This document shows, in pieces, positions 16,999 to 25,481 of a stretch of DNA of 64,000 nucleotides. Position 1 is the stretch's first letter. The number at the start of each line of letters is the position of its first letter. The notes beneath the pieces are model-generated. The model was not told the origin of the DNA, did no database searches, and was given only the letters and a program-made list of their open reading frames with translations. The position numbers and the translations under genes are program-made. This DNA is from Clostridiales bacterium (GTDB lineage: Bacteria; Bacillota; Clostridia; Lachnospirales; Lachnospiraceae). Location of the stretch: the NCBI GenBank assembly GCA_029010495.1, contig JAQXKO010000024.1:1-64000 (forward strand), in the 5' to 3' direction.

Positions 16999-18927
16999 CT
17001 ATTCGTCTTTAGCCTTTTTGCTTTCTTTCTTTAAAGCAAACATTACCAGTGTTGACATTAACAGTGCAAATGCCACAAGGCCAACCCAATTACCGATAAC
17101 GCTGAAGTTGTCTCCGTAAATTCCGGATAAATCAAACTTTCCGCTTATGTTGACAACTGCAAATATAGCCAGAAGTATTCCTACAATACCCTCACCGGCA
17201 ATCATACCGGCTGAATAGAGAATACCGTTTTCGGTAGTTCTGGACTTATCCTTTTCACTTTCGTACTTTTTGTTATCAACAAACCATCTGATAAGACCGC
17301 CAACCATGATTGGAGCCGAAAGATGTATAGGAAGATAAAGACCGATTGCAAAGGCAAGAACCGGGATTCCCAGAATCTCAACAACAAGAGCGATAAATAC
17401 ACCCATTCCGATGAGAACCCATGGAAGTGTACCACCCATAACTCCTTCTACTACCATCTTCATGAGAGTAGCCTGCGGAGCAGCAATCTCATCAGAGCCG
17501 AAGCCCCATGCTGAGTTAAGCAGATACATAACTCCGCCGATTGTCAATGCGGATACTACCGAACCTATAAGCTCACCCACCTGCTGCTTGTATGGAGTAG
17601 CGCCAACGATATAACCGGTTTTCAAATCCTGTGATGTATCACCGGCCATGGCAGCCACAATACAGATAACAGATCCTATTGATATGGCTGCAATCATTCC
17701 GTTTGTACCTACATTTCCTGTTGCCTTAAGAAGTATGGTTGTTACAATAAGTGTTGCAATAGCCATACCGGATACCGGGTTATTTGAGCTTCCTACAATA
17801 CCAACCATTCTTGATGAAACAGTCGCAAAGAAGAAGCCGAAAACAATTATAATAACAGCTCCGAGGAAGTTAACAGGAATTGTTGGAATTACCCAAATAA
17901 GCAGGGCAAGAGCAACAATACCGATACCTACAACACTGATAGGAATATCTTTGCTTGTTCTGTCTCCGCCGGAAACATTTTTATTGATGCCTCCGACTGC
18001 CTGCTTAAATGTCTTTATCATTGTAGGAAATGTCTTAATAAGGCTGATTACACCTCCGGCAGCAACGGCTCCTGCGCCGATATATCGAATGTATTTGCCC
18101 CATAATGTCCATGTGTCAAGCTGGCTGTATGTCAGAAGATTACCTGCTTCATCTGTTACCGATGAAAGAGTATCTGCTCCGAAAAATGCAATCGCAGGCA
18201 TGATTACAAGCCATGATAATACACCACCGCCAAGCATATAGCTTGATACCTTAGGTCCGCAGATAAAGCCTACACCGCCAAGAGCAGGCAATACATCTAT
18301 ACCAAAGCCTGTTTTATAACTCTTATTTATTGAAAAATCAACCTCACTCGGAAAAAGCTTAAGTCCGTCTGCAATAAACTTATAAACTGCTGCAATACCG
18401 AGACCGGAGAATACGATTTTACTCTTATCTCCACCCTCTTCACCTGCAAGCAGTACCTCTGCACAGGCAGTTCCTTCAGGATAAGGAAGCACACCATGCT
18501 CTTCAACGATAAGAGCCGTACGAAGAGGAACCATAAATAATACACCAAGAAGTGCTCCGCAAAGTGCAATAAGTGAAATGGTTAAGAATGAAGGCATATC
18601 ACACTTGCCTTCTTCAGCCCACATAAAAATCGCAGGCATTGTAAAAATAGCACCGGCCGCCAATGATTCGCCGGCTGAGCCTATAGTCTGTACCATATTA
18701 TTTTCAAGAATGGAATCTCTTTTAAGAATAACACGAATAACACCCATAGAAATAACTGCAGCTGGAATTGATGCAGAAACAGTCATACCAACACGTAAAC
18801 CAAGGTAAGCGTTGGCTGCGCCGAATACAACAGCAAGAATAATACCGATCATCACGGAAACAACCGTAAATTCAGGTAATATCTTATCTGAAGGGATAAA
18901 CGGCTTAAATTCTTTTTTGTCGTTCAT
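16999..18927 (-). CDS. OPT-family oligopeptide transporter
   Basis: Polytopic membrane transporter of the OPT family, 642 residues with about 15-16 hydrophobic segments. Characteristic blocks are NAYLGLRVGMTVSASIPAAV near the start, PYPEGTACAEVL, and AMAGDTSQDLKTGYIVGATP with KQQ following. OPT proteins import small peptides or metal chelates driven by protons; this bacterial subgroup is linked to oligopeptides, though substrate is not shown by sequence. The start at 18927 follows AAAGGGG; the longer alternative at 18999 lacks a site. It is monocistronic, flanked by terminators on both sides. Confidence 0.93.
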   Translation of the reverse strand: MNDKKEFKPFIPSDKILPEFTVVSVMIGIILAVVFGAANAYLGLRVGMTVSASIPAAVISMGVIRVILKRDSILENNMVQTIGSAGESLAAGAIFTMPAIFMWAEEGKCDMPSFLTISLIALCGALLGVLFMVPLRTALIVEEHGVLPYPEGTACAEVLLAGEEGGDKSKIVFSGLGIAAVYKFIADGLKLFPSEVDFSINKSYKTGFGIDVLPALGGVGFICGPKVSSYMLGGGVLSWLVIMPAIAFFGADTLSSVTDEAGNLLTYSQLDTWTLWGKYIRYIGAGAVAAGGVISLIKTFPTMIKTFKQAVGGINKNVSGGDRTSKDIPISVVGIGIVALALLIWVIPTIPVNFLGAVIIIVFGFFFATVSSRMVGIVGSSNNPVSGMAIATLIVTTILLKATGNVGTNGMIAAISIGSVICIVAAMAGDTSQDLKTGYIVGATPYKQQVGELIGSVVSALTIGGVMYLLNSAWGFGSDEIAAPQATLMKMVVEGVMGGTLPWVLIGMGVFIALVVEILGIPVLAFAIGLYLPIHLSAPIMVGGLIRWFVDNKKYESEKDKSRTTENGILYSAGMIAGEGIVGILLAIFAVVNISGKFDLSGIYGDNFSVIGNWVGLVAFALLMSTLVMFALKKESKKAKDE

Positions 18928-19004
18928 TTTGAACCCCTTTCCCTTTTTCGACAAATGCCGAATTAATATTACATACAAAAAGCTCATTTCTTTTTGCATT
19001 ACAA

Positions 19005-19040
19005 TAAAAAGGCATAGTTAACAATTCAATCAACTATGCC
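19005..19040 (-). terminator. Terminator after the PQ-loop gene
   Basis: 9-bp stem GGCATAGTT / AACTATGCC with a 12-base loop, followed on the minus strand by TTTTT. It isolates the SGNH/PQ-loop pair from the OPT gene. Confidence 0.75.
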
Positions 19041-19120
19041 GATTTATATTTATATATTATAATATAATAAGATTTTTTACAATAACAAATAATGATTTTT
19101 TGTCAAAATTTCTATGAAAT

Positions 19121-19414
19121 TTATGCCATTTTAGGCACATAATAAACTTTGCCCTTTTCGATTCTGCGATTTCTTATATAAACAGGAAAGTTTAGTGAAA
19201 CCATTACAAGATTTATCACATAAACGACAAGTACATAATTAACCTGACCTGATATTAATTTTGCACTGATACCGCATATATAGCCAGTAATAATAAGTAC
19301 GAGGAACGGAATACTTATTCCTTTTGTTGACTCTGATTTGTAGGCTTTGTAAACATTTATCGGCCATGAAAAGCCAAAACATATAAGCATGAAACTTTCG
19401 AGTACTAAATTCAT
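19121..19414 (-). CDS. Small PQ-loop / SemiSWEET-like membrane protein
   Basis: A 97-residue protein with three hydrophobic helices (about residues 3-20, 33-53 and 58-80). The segment FSWPINVYKAYKSESTKGIS resembles the PQ-loop helix of SemiSWEET sugar transporters, where a Pro-Gln pair is replaced here by Pro-Ile. SemiSWEETs work as dimers of three-helix units. The resemblance is a pattern match only, and the substrate is unknown. It lies 13 bases after the degenerate SGNH gene, in the same transcript. Confidence 0.65.
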   Translation of the reverse strand: MNLVLESFMLICFGFSWPINVYKAYKSESTKGISIPFLVLIITGYICGISAKLISGQVNYVLVVYVINLVMVSLNFPVYIRNRRIEKGKVYYVPKMA

Positions 19415-19427
19415 TTTATATATCCTC

Positions 19428-19994
19428 CTAATTTGGCAGCATAATATTAATTAATGCTTCATTTGCAAGGTCAGAGTAATTAATTCCCGTTCTCACGAAA
19501 ACCGGCTTAAGGCGATTTATGAGTTCGACCTCAATATTGTCATAATCCACGCTATCATAAAGCCTGATGTAATCGCACCCGTTTTCGGCAGCAATTCTCT
19601 TAATGCCTGCATTTAACTCTTCCGCTCTCTCATGCTCCGATACAACGCTTGTCAGATAAAGTCTTGTATCAGGAAGCTTTGCATGAATATTGTAAAGAAG
19701 CCATCTGTAATCTTCAATAAGCTTCTCCATGTCGCAATCGTCCGTAATATCCTCTTCACCGATATTGATAATCAGCTTTTCAGGCAAGAGCCCCACAACA
19801 CATGAGTCGATATGTTTTTCGGCATCTTCTATTCTGAGACCGTCAATGCATCTCTTATATACAATATTGTTTATACCATAATCCTGTAATAATTCAGCTA
19901 AAGGCAAACTGTTCATATATGTTGAACCAAACAATGCAATGCCATGCTTTCTTGCTAATTTGTTTAAAAGTAAATAATTTGTTTTTGAGTTCAT
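19428..19994 (-). CDS. SGNH-like protein with degenerate catalytic blocks
   Basis: A 188-residue cytoplasmic protein. The fold pattern resembles SGNH/GDSL hydrolases: block I-like IALFGSTYMNSLPLAELL (residues 19-36), block III-like LIINIGEEDITDD and a final domain with RLYDSVDYD. However, block I reads FGST instead of FGDS and block III reads GEED instead of GxND, and no clear DxxH follows, so normal esterase catalysis is doubtful. The start follows AAAGGATGGT. It is co-transcribed with the PQ-loop protein. Function unknown. Confidence 0.6.
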   Translation of the reverse strand: MNSKTNYLLLNKLARKHGIALFGSTYMNSLPLAELLQDYGINNIVYKRCIDGLRIEDAEKHIDSCVVGLLPEKLIINIGEEDITDDCDMEKLIEDYRWLLYNIHAKLPDTRLYLTSVVSEHERAEELNAGIKRIAAENGCDYIRLYDSVDYDNIEVELINRLKPVFVRTGINYSDLANEALINIMLPN

Positions 19995-20077
19995 AATACC
20001 ATCCTTTCAAAGCATACTGCTTTACATAATAATCAGTAAGATGAATCGATTGCGCATATCAGTTACTTACGTTTATT

Positions 20078-20106
20078 ACTATACACAAAAACATTCAAAA
20101 TGTCCA
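20078..20106 (-). promoter_or_regulatory. Promoter for the SGNH-like/PQ-loop pair
   Basis: On the minus strand TGGACA, 17-base spacer, TATAGT. Confidence 0.5.
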
Positions 20107-20205
20107 ATATATAATTTGTTGCTTTTCTATAACATATATATTATCGTTTTGTCCTATGTGAGGTAAATTATAATCAAAAATAAATAATCTATAACACATA
20201 ACTTA

Positions 20206-20234
20206 TTGTTTCAGGAAATTATATATGATATAAT
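20206..20234 (+). promoter_or_regulatory. Promoter for the LysR regulator
   Basis: TTGTTT, 17-base spacer, TATAAT, 39 bases before the start codon. The divergent region also carries several A+T-rich stretches that could include LysR boxes, but no T-N11-A site stands out. Confidence 0.55.
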
Positions 20235-20273
20235 GTCATATATAATTAATATTAGTCATTATGGAGGAAATAT

Positions 20274-21152
20274 ATGGAAATATTACAGCTTAAATATTTT
20301 TATGCACTTTCACAGACTGAACATGTAAGTAAAACAGCCGAACAGCTTCGTATAGCCCAGCCGGCTCTGACCCAATCAATAAAAAGACTTGAAAAAGAAC
20401 TCGGAGTAAAGCTTTTTAAAAGCAACGGACGTAATATTACGCTTACGGAATCGGGTATTTATCTCAGCAAAAAGATTGTGCCTGTACTGAAGGCCCTTAA
20501 TGAAATACCGGAGGAACTCAGTCAGCTGAATGAAAAAAGGCGAAAGCTTATAAAAATCAATGTTCTGGCAGCCTCGAATGTTATCACAAATGCAATAATT
20601 GATTATAAAAAAGAGCATAACGATATTAACTTTATTCTGGTTCAGAACTATCAGGAGGAAAATGCAGATATCACTATTTCCACAAAAGAATTCTTCCAGA
20701 TTCCGAAATATAAGCCTGAAGATTATTATATTTTTACTGAAAAAATATTTCTGGCCGTGCCAGGTTCATCAAAACTGTCAGCTCACGAAAGCGTTGCGTT
20801 AAGTGATGTGGCTGCAATTCCTTTTGTATCTCTTGCGGGTTCAAAATCCCTAAGAATAATATGTGACCGTTTTTGTATGCACGCCGGCTTCAAGCCAAAT
20901 GTTGTATTTGAAAGCGACAGTCCCGAAGCTGTTAAGAATCTGATTTCGGTAGGTGTAGGTATCGGTTTCTGGCCTCAGTATACATGGGGTAGGCTTGATA
21001 ATGAAAACATGAAAACCATTTCAATATCAAGTCCTCTTTGCCAGAGAGATATCATTGTATCAGTAAATCATGAGTCTTCTGCCTCATTACAGGTAAAAGA
21101 ATTCTTTGATTTTTTAAAGAATTATTTTAATTCTCTTAAATTCAATCATTAA
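20274..21152 (+). CDS. LysR-family transcriptional regulator
   Basis: A 292-residue regulator with the classical N-terminal winged helix (MEILQLKYFYALSQTEHVSKTAEQL-type start with QPALTQSIKRLEKELGVKLF at about residues 29-48) and a periplasmic-binding-like effector domain (about 90-285). A GGAGGAAATAT site precedes the start. Its likely target is the divergent SGNH-like/PQ-loop pair or itself, since LysR genes often regulate their divergent neighbour; aroC downstream has its own promoter. The effector is unknown. Confidence 0.93.
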   Translation: MEILQLKYFYALSQTEHVSKTAEQLRIAQPALTQSIKRLEKELGVKLFKSNGRNITLTESGIYLSKKIVPVLKALNEIPEELSQLNEKRRKLIKINVLAASNVITNAIIDYKKEHNDINFILVQNYQEENADITISTKEFFQIPKYKPEDYYIFTEKIFLAVPGSSKLSAHESVALSDVAAIPFVSLAGSKSLRIICDRFCMHAGFKPNVVFESDSPEAVKNLISVGVGIGFWPQYTWGRLDNENMKTISISSPLCQRDIIVSVNHESSASLQVKEFFDFLKNYFNSLKFNH

Positions 21153-21172
21153 ATATCTGTATTTATTATAAA

Positions 21173-21201
21173 TTGACTTTGTGTTCATAATATTATAAAA
21201 T
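21173..21201 (+). promoter_or_regulatory. Promoter for aroC
   Basis: TTGACT, 17-base spacer, TAAAAT, 33 bases before the aroC start. Confidence 0.55.
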
Positions 21202-21233
21202 ACATATAAATCTCTTATTAAGGAGTAAATCAT

Positions 21234-22325
21234 ATGAGTGGATCAATATATGGAAAGCTTTTTAAAATTTCAACCTGGGGTGAATCTCACGGCAAAGGCG
21301 TGGGCGTCGTTATTGACGGAGTTCCTTCCGGTCTTGAGCTTTGCGAGGAGGATATTCAGGTTTTTCTTGACCGTCGTAAACCGGGTCAGTCAAAATATAC
21401 TACGAAACGAAATGAAGCGGACAGTGTAAATATTTTATCAGGTGTATTTGAAGGCAAAACAACAGGTACTCCCATCTCACTGATTGTTTATAATGAAGAC
21501 CAGCATAGTAAGGATTATTCTAATATTTCTGATATCTACCGCCCGGGACATGCTGATTACTGCTTTGATACCAAGTACGGTTTCCGCGATTACAGAGGCG
21601 GCGGAAGAAGCTCCGGTCGTGAAACAATTGCCAGAGTTGCCGCAGGCGCAGTTGCTTCCAAAATCCTCGCCCGTCTTGGCATACAGGTTAATGCTTATGC
21701 TTCGGAAATAGCAGGCATTAAAGCCACCAGGGTTGATTTATCCCTGCGTGATACCAATCCTTTTGGACTCCCTGACTCAGATGCAGCCCAAAAGGCTGCA
21801 ACAAAGGCTGATGAAGCAATCAAATCACTTAATTCACTTGGCGGTATTGTAGAATGTATTGTAGACGGGTGTCCTGTCGGTATAGGTGAAACAGTTTTTG
21901 ACAAGCTTGATGCCAGAATGGCGCAGGCAGTTATGTCAATCGGAGCCGTAAAGGGTTTTGAAATCGGTGACGGCTTTGCCGTAAGCGAATCCGACGGCGT
22001 TTCAAATAATGATGAGTTTTATATGAATAACGGTAAGGTTGACAAAAGAACTAATCATTCAGGCGGTATACTCGGCGGAATGAGCGACGGAAGCCGGATA
22101 ATTATGCGTGCAGCCTTTAAACCCACTCCTTCCATAGCTTCCGTGCAGAAGACCGTTAACAAATCAGGTGAAGAAGTTGAAATATCGATACACGGACGTC
22201 ACGACCCATTAATCGTTCCAAGAGCAATCGTAGTTGTTGAATCCATGGTATGTATTACGATACTTGACCTTCTTCTTGAAAATATGACTGCCAGACTTGA
22301 TAAAATAATTGATTTTTATTCATAA
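21234..22325 (+). CDS. aroC: Chorismate synthase
   Basis: Converts EPSP to chorismate using reduced FMN, the last common step of aromatic amino acid synthesis. The 363-residue protein shows the family signatures GESHGKGVGVVIDGVP (about residues 17-32), RPGHAD with YRGGGRSSGRET (about 103-125), and NHSGGILGGMSDG near residue 280, followed by FKPTPSI. An AAGGAG site precedes the start. aroA, the preceding pathway step, is 9 kb away in the window on the other strand. Confidence 0.97.
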   Translation: MSGSIYGKLFKISTWGESHGKGVGVVIDGVPSGLELCEEDIQVFLDRRKPGQSKYTTKRNEADSVNILSGVFEGKTTGTPISLIVYNEDQHSKDYSNISDIYRPGHADYCFDTKYGFRDYRGGGRSSGRETIARVAAGAVASKILARLGIQVNAYASEIAGIKATRVDLSLRDTNPFGLPDSDAAQKAATKADEAIKSLNSLGGIVECIVDGCPVGIGETVFDKLDARMAQAVMSIGAVKGFEIGDGFAVSESDGVSNNDEFYMNNGKVDKRTNHSGGILGGMSDGSRIIMRAAFKPTPSIASVQKTVNKSGEEVEISIHGRHDPLIVPRAIVVVESMVCITILDLLLENMTARLDKIIDFYS

Positions 22326-22354
22326 GACATATTATACAATACAGAAAATAAATA

Positions 22355-22390
22355 AGGCACCGGCTCATATAACCGGTGCCTAATATTTTT
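22355..22390 (+). terminator. Terminator after aroC
   Basis: Stem AGGCACCGG / CCGGTGCCT with a 9-base loop followed by AATATTTTTT; it lies between the convergent aroC and potD genes. Confidence 0.8.
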
Positions 22391-23892
22391 TAATATGTCT
22401 GATTATTTTTCTTTTTAATGTTAAATACCTTATGTCTCTGAAGGTAAATAACAGCAAGAATAATAATTATTATAATTGCAAGTGCAAAAAATGCAAGCGG
22501 CTTGGCAGCCTCCTTTACCTCAAAGCATCTGACATTAATCCACATCTTATTAATCTTTGAACTTGTATCTTTATCAAAGAACCACATTACAGAGCTGCGA
22601 TCCATGACCTCCTTTGGAGGATATTGAGCAAACAGCTGGCGGCTAAGCTGCTCTTTGTCTGCACTAATTACAACCTCTTTCCCGAAGAAATAAGAAATAT
22701 CATAATCAGTTACCTCTTCCGCATCTTCCTCTGCCGAATAATTATAGTTTATATATTGGCTAACCGTATCATCCGTACCCGCGATTGATGATGTATAACC
22801 GATATAATACATATTTCTTACTGCATTATCAGGTCTTGATACAAAGTTTATGAAGGCTTCACAGGCATGCTGCTTTCTGATATCCTCACTTATACCGTCT
22901 TTAAGCATTACCCATCCGTCAAACCAGAGGTTTGTACCTTCCTTCGGTACAGCATAGTTAAGATATACATCATCCTCCTCTGCCTGATCCATTGCATATA
23001 CCGCATCTCCGGACCACTGATAGTTTGCTACTACCTTGCCCGAAACAATATCAGCCTTTCCGGCATCCGTTTCAAAAGCATAGGCAACATTTTTCATATC
23101 CTTTAAAACTTTTTCAACACCGTCAATTGTCTTATCCGAGGTGTCATTAAATTCGGTAAATAACCTTCCGGCATAATCAGGACTGTTAATAAATGCAGGC
23201 TCCATAAGAAGCTGTTTTTTGTATATACCCATAGCTGCAAACATTGAGTCTCTTACATTATCCTTAACAGTAATCTGCCTTTTAAATTTATCATTGATAA
23301 AAATATCCCAGGTGGAAGCCTCTTCTTCTGTAACATATTCCGGATTATATATAATACCGGTTGTGCCCCACATATAGCATGCAGCATATTTTGACCAGGC
23401 TTCATCATTTATACTGTAATTATCAAAAATACTCCTTATATAAGGCGACACGCCGTTATAGTAATAATTCCCTTCTTTGTTACTTAAAAATTCATCACTA
23501 AACGGTACAAGTTTTTTCTCGTCCATAAGCTTCATTATAAGATAATCGGAAGGACACACGAGGTCATATACATCACCGATTGAAAGCTGGTTATAAAGGT
23601 CTTCATTTGTACCGAAGGTACTGTACTCAACCTTAATCTTCTGTCCGTATTCTTCATAATACCAGTTTTCAAAATCCTCAATCATTGAGTTTTCACCGAA
23701 GATGGTATCACCGTTTTCCAGTTCGATAAGCTCTTCCTCGTCCCAGTCGCCCTCATCGATATACTCCTCCCAGTTACTTATACGAAGGACAAGTACATCT
23801 TTGTCTGTCTGCTCCTCATTCTGCTTTCCACAGGCTGTAAGAGAAACCATTAATAACAAAAGAACAAATAAATAATTAAGTATTTTCTTCAT
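22390..23892 (-). CDS. potD: Spermidine/putrescine-binding lipoprotein PotD with C-terminal membrane helix
   Basis: Extracellular substrate-binding component of a polyamine ABC transporter. It has an N-terminal signal with lipobox LTAC (Cys at about residue 21), then a type 2 periplasmic-binding fold with blocks such as YDLVCPSDYLIMKLMDEKKLVPF and YMWGTTGIIYNPEYV. Unusually, the C-terminus carries a hydrophobic helix (about residues 467-485, LAFFALAIIIIIILAVIYL) and a basic tail, making the protein 500 residues against about 350 for typical PotD. It is therefore probably tethered at both ends. It is the last gene of potABCD and abuts potC directly. Confidence 0.92.
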   Translation of the reverse strand: MKKILNYLFVLLLLMVSLTACGKQNEEQTDKDVLVLRISNWEEYIDEGDWDEEELIELENGDTIFGENSMIEDFENWYYEEYGQKIKVEYSTFGTNEDLYNQLSIGDVYDLVCPSDYLIMKLMDEKKLVPFSDEFLSNKEGNYYYNGVSPYIRSIFDNYSINDEAWSKYAACYMWGTTGIIYNPEYVTEEEASTWDIFINDKFKRQITVKDNVRDSMFAAMGIYKKQLLMEPAFINSPDYAGRLFTEFNDTSDKTIDGVEKVLKDMKNVAYAFETDAGKADIVSGKVVANYQWSGDAVYAMDQAEEDDVYLNYAVPKEGTNLWFDGWVMLKDGISEDIRKQHACEAFINFVSRPDNAVRNMYYIGYTSSIAGTDDTVSQYINYNYSAEEDAEEVTDYDISYFFGKEVVISADKEQLSRQLFAQYPPKEVMDRSSVMWFFDKDTSSKINKMWINVRCFEVKEAAKPLAFFALAIIIIIILAVIYLQRHKVFNIKKKNNQTY

Positions 23893-24687
23893 CTATTCGA
23901 TCCTTTCTTCGTCATCGCTGCTCTTTAAATTCATTAATATGACAACGATTAATACGATTGCAAAAATAATGGTAGATAAAGCCCAGAGAGCTGTTTTGAT
24001 GTTGGTCCTTGAGCCTCTTGTCGCATTAACAACATAAGTACTGATAGTGTCAAATGTTGCAGGCTTTGTATAAGTCGTAATAAAATAATCGTCAAGCGAC
24101 AGTGTGACTGCAAGCATAAAACCGGATAAAATTCCCGGAATTATCTGCGGTATTACGACTTTAAAAAGCGCCTTGGCTGGACTGGCTCCAAGATCAAGAG
24201 CAGCTTCATAAAGATTATTATCCATCTGCTTAAGCTTTGGAATGACTGAAAGATATACAAACGGTGCAGTAAGTACCGTATGACCGATAATTAACGGTAT
24301 AAATGTATCCTTCTGAATTCCGAGAACAACAATAAACAGAATACAGATTGAAAATGCGGTAACTACATCAGCATTTACTACCGGTACCTGATTCATACTG
24401 TTTACAATAAGTTTGGCACGCTTCTTTGAATAATATGCTCCAATGGCACCGCACGTTCCTAGAATTGTCGCAATTACTGCCGAACCAAGTGCAAGAATAA
24501 CAGTTCCGATAATCATATTACGAAGCTCTTCCTCTTCAAAAAGAGTTATGTAATTCTGAACAGAAAAATGTCTGATTGTTCCTATCATGGTTGAATCAGT
24601 AAAGCTGTAGACTGCTAAAAGAAGGATTGGCAGATACATAAATAATAAAACAATAAAAATCCATGTATATGATAAAAATTTCTTCAT
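23893..24687 (-). CDS. potC: Polyamine ABC transporter permease PotC
   Basis: A 264-residue inner-membrane permease with six hydrophobic segments and the cytoplasmic EAA loop YEAALDLGASPAKALFKVVIPQIIPG that contacts the ATPase. The N-terminal pattern LPILLLAVYSFTDS and the LSLDDYFITTY segment are typical of PotC. Its start overlaps the stop of potB by one base, so translation is coupled. Confidence 0.95.
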   Translation of the reverse strand: MKKFLSYTWIFIVLLFMYLPILLLAVYSFTDSTMIGTIRHFSVQNYITLFEEEELRNMIIGTVILALGSAVIATILGTCGAIGAYYSKKRAKLIVNSMNQVPVVNADVVTAFSICILFIVVLGIQKDTFIPLIIGHTVLTAPFVYLSVIPKLKQMDNNLYEAALDLGASPAKALFKVVIPQIIPGILSGFMLAVTLSLDDYFITTYTKPATFDTISTYVVNATRGSRTNIKTALWALSTIIFAIVLIVVILMNLKSSDDEERIE

Positions 24688-25481
24688 TATACTACTCTTC
24701 CTCCTCCCTCATTTTCGTCACCGAATCTGTTTGTTAAAAGTGTAATTCCAAAAATGATAATAAGAAGAATTACTGAAATCATTGAACCATTATTCCAGTC
24801 GTAGGCTGCAAAATAGCTTCCTATCAGGCTGCCCATTATGTATGTTGAATTGTAAAGCATATCAAGTACAACATAATTTGTCATGGCAGGCAGAAATACC
24901 ATCATTACGCCACTGATTATACCCGGAATCGACAATGGCAACGTAACCTTTAAAAACACATTTATGGTATTGGCTCCGAGGTCTGCCGCTGCCTCATTCA
25001 AATCCTTGTCCTGCTTTAAGAAAGAAGTATACAAAGGAAGAATCATGAATGGCAGGAAGTCATATGTCATACCAATGACAGAATTAATAAAAGGATAAAA
25101 AGCAAGATTATGTTCAATTGCTGTTAATATTTCCTTAAGTGCCGTAATTCTTAATGTAAAGTTAATCCACATAGGCATTATGAAAAGAAGCAAAAAAACA
25201 TTACGCTTTTTAATGCCGCCCCTTGCAAGAATAAGTGCAAGAGGATATGCAAACAATAGACAGACTGCTGTTGTAGTAAGTGACAGAGTCGCACTGTATA
25301 CAAGTGTGCCTAAAGTATTAGAATCGGTAAAAAACCCGATAAAATTACTCACAGAGAACTGACCCGTAGCATTCGTAAATGCATAGTATAATATAATCAG
25401 CAAAGGAGCAATTACAAATAATATCAGAAATGCAGCATACGGAATTGCAAGATGCTTCCTTGAAAATCCAAACTTAGCCAA
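24687..25481 (-). CDS. potB: Polyamine ABC transporter permease PotB
   Basis: A 264-residue permease, six hydrophobic segments, with the EAA loop NEAAADLGANTINVFLKVTLP and the LPAMTNYVVLDML region near the C-terminus that are standard in PotB. It follows potA with no gap and overlaps potC by one base. Confidence 0.95.
   Translation of the reverse strand: MAKFGFSRKHLAIPYAAFLILFVIAPLLIILYYAFTNATGQFSVSNFIGFFTDSNTLGTLVYSATLSLTTTAVCLLFAYPLALILARGGIKKRNVFLLLFIMPMWINFTLRITALKEILTAIEHNLAFYPFINSVIGMTYDFLPFMILPLYTSFLKQDKDLNEAAADLGANTINVFLKVTLPLSIPGIISGVMMVFLPAMTNYVVLDMLYNSTYIMGSLIGSYFAAYDWNNGSMISVILLIIIFGITLLTNRFGDENEGGGRVV

Noticed and set aside
17648-18241. A 197-codon open frame antisense to the OPT transporter gene
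   Set aside because: Its protein is a Thr/Pro/Ile-rich low-complexity string typical of reading opposite to membrane-helix codons; no start signal.
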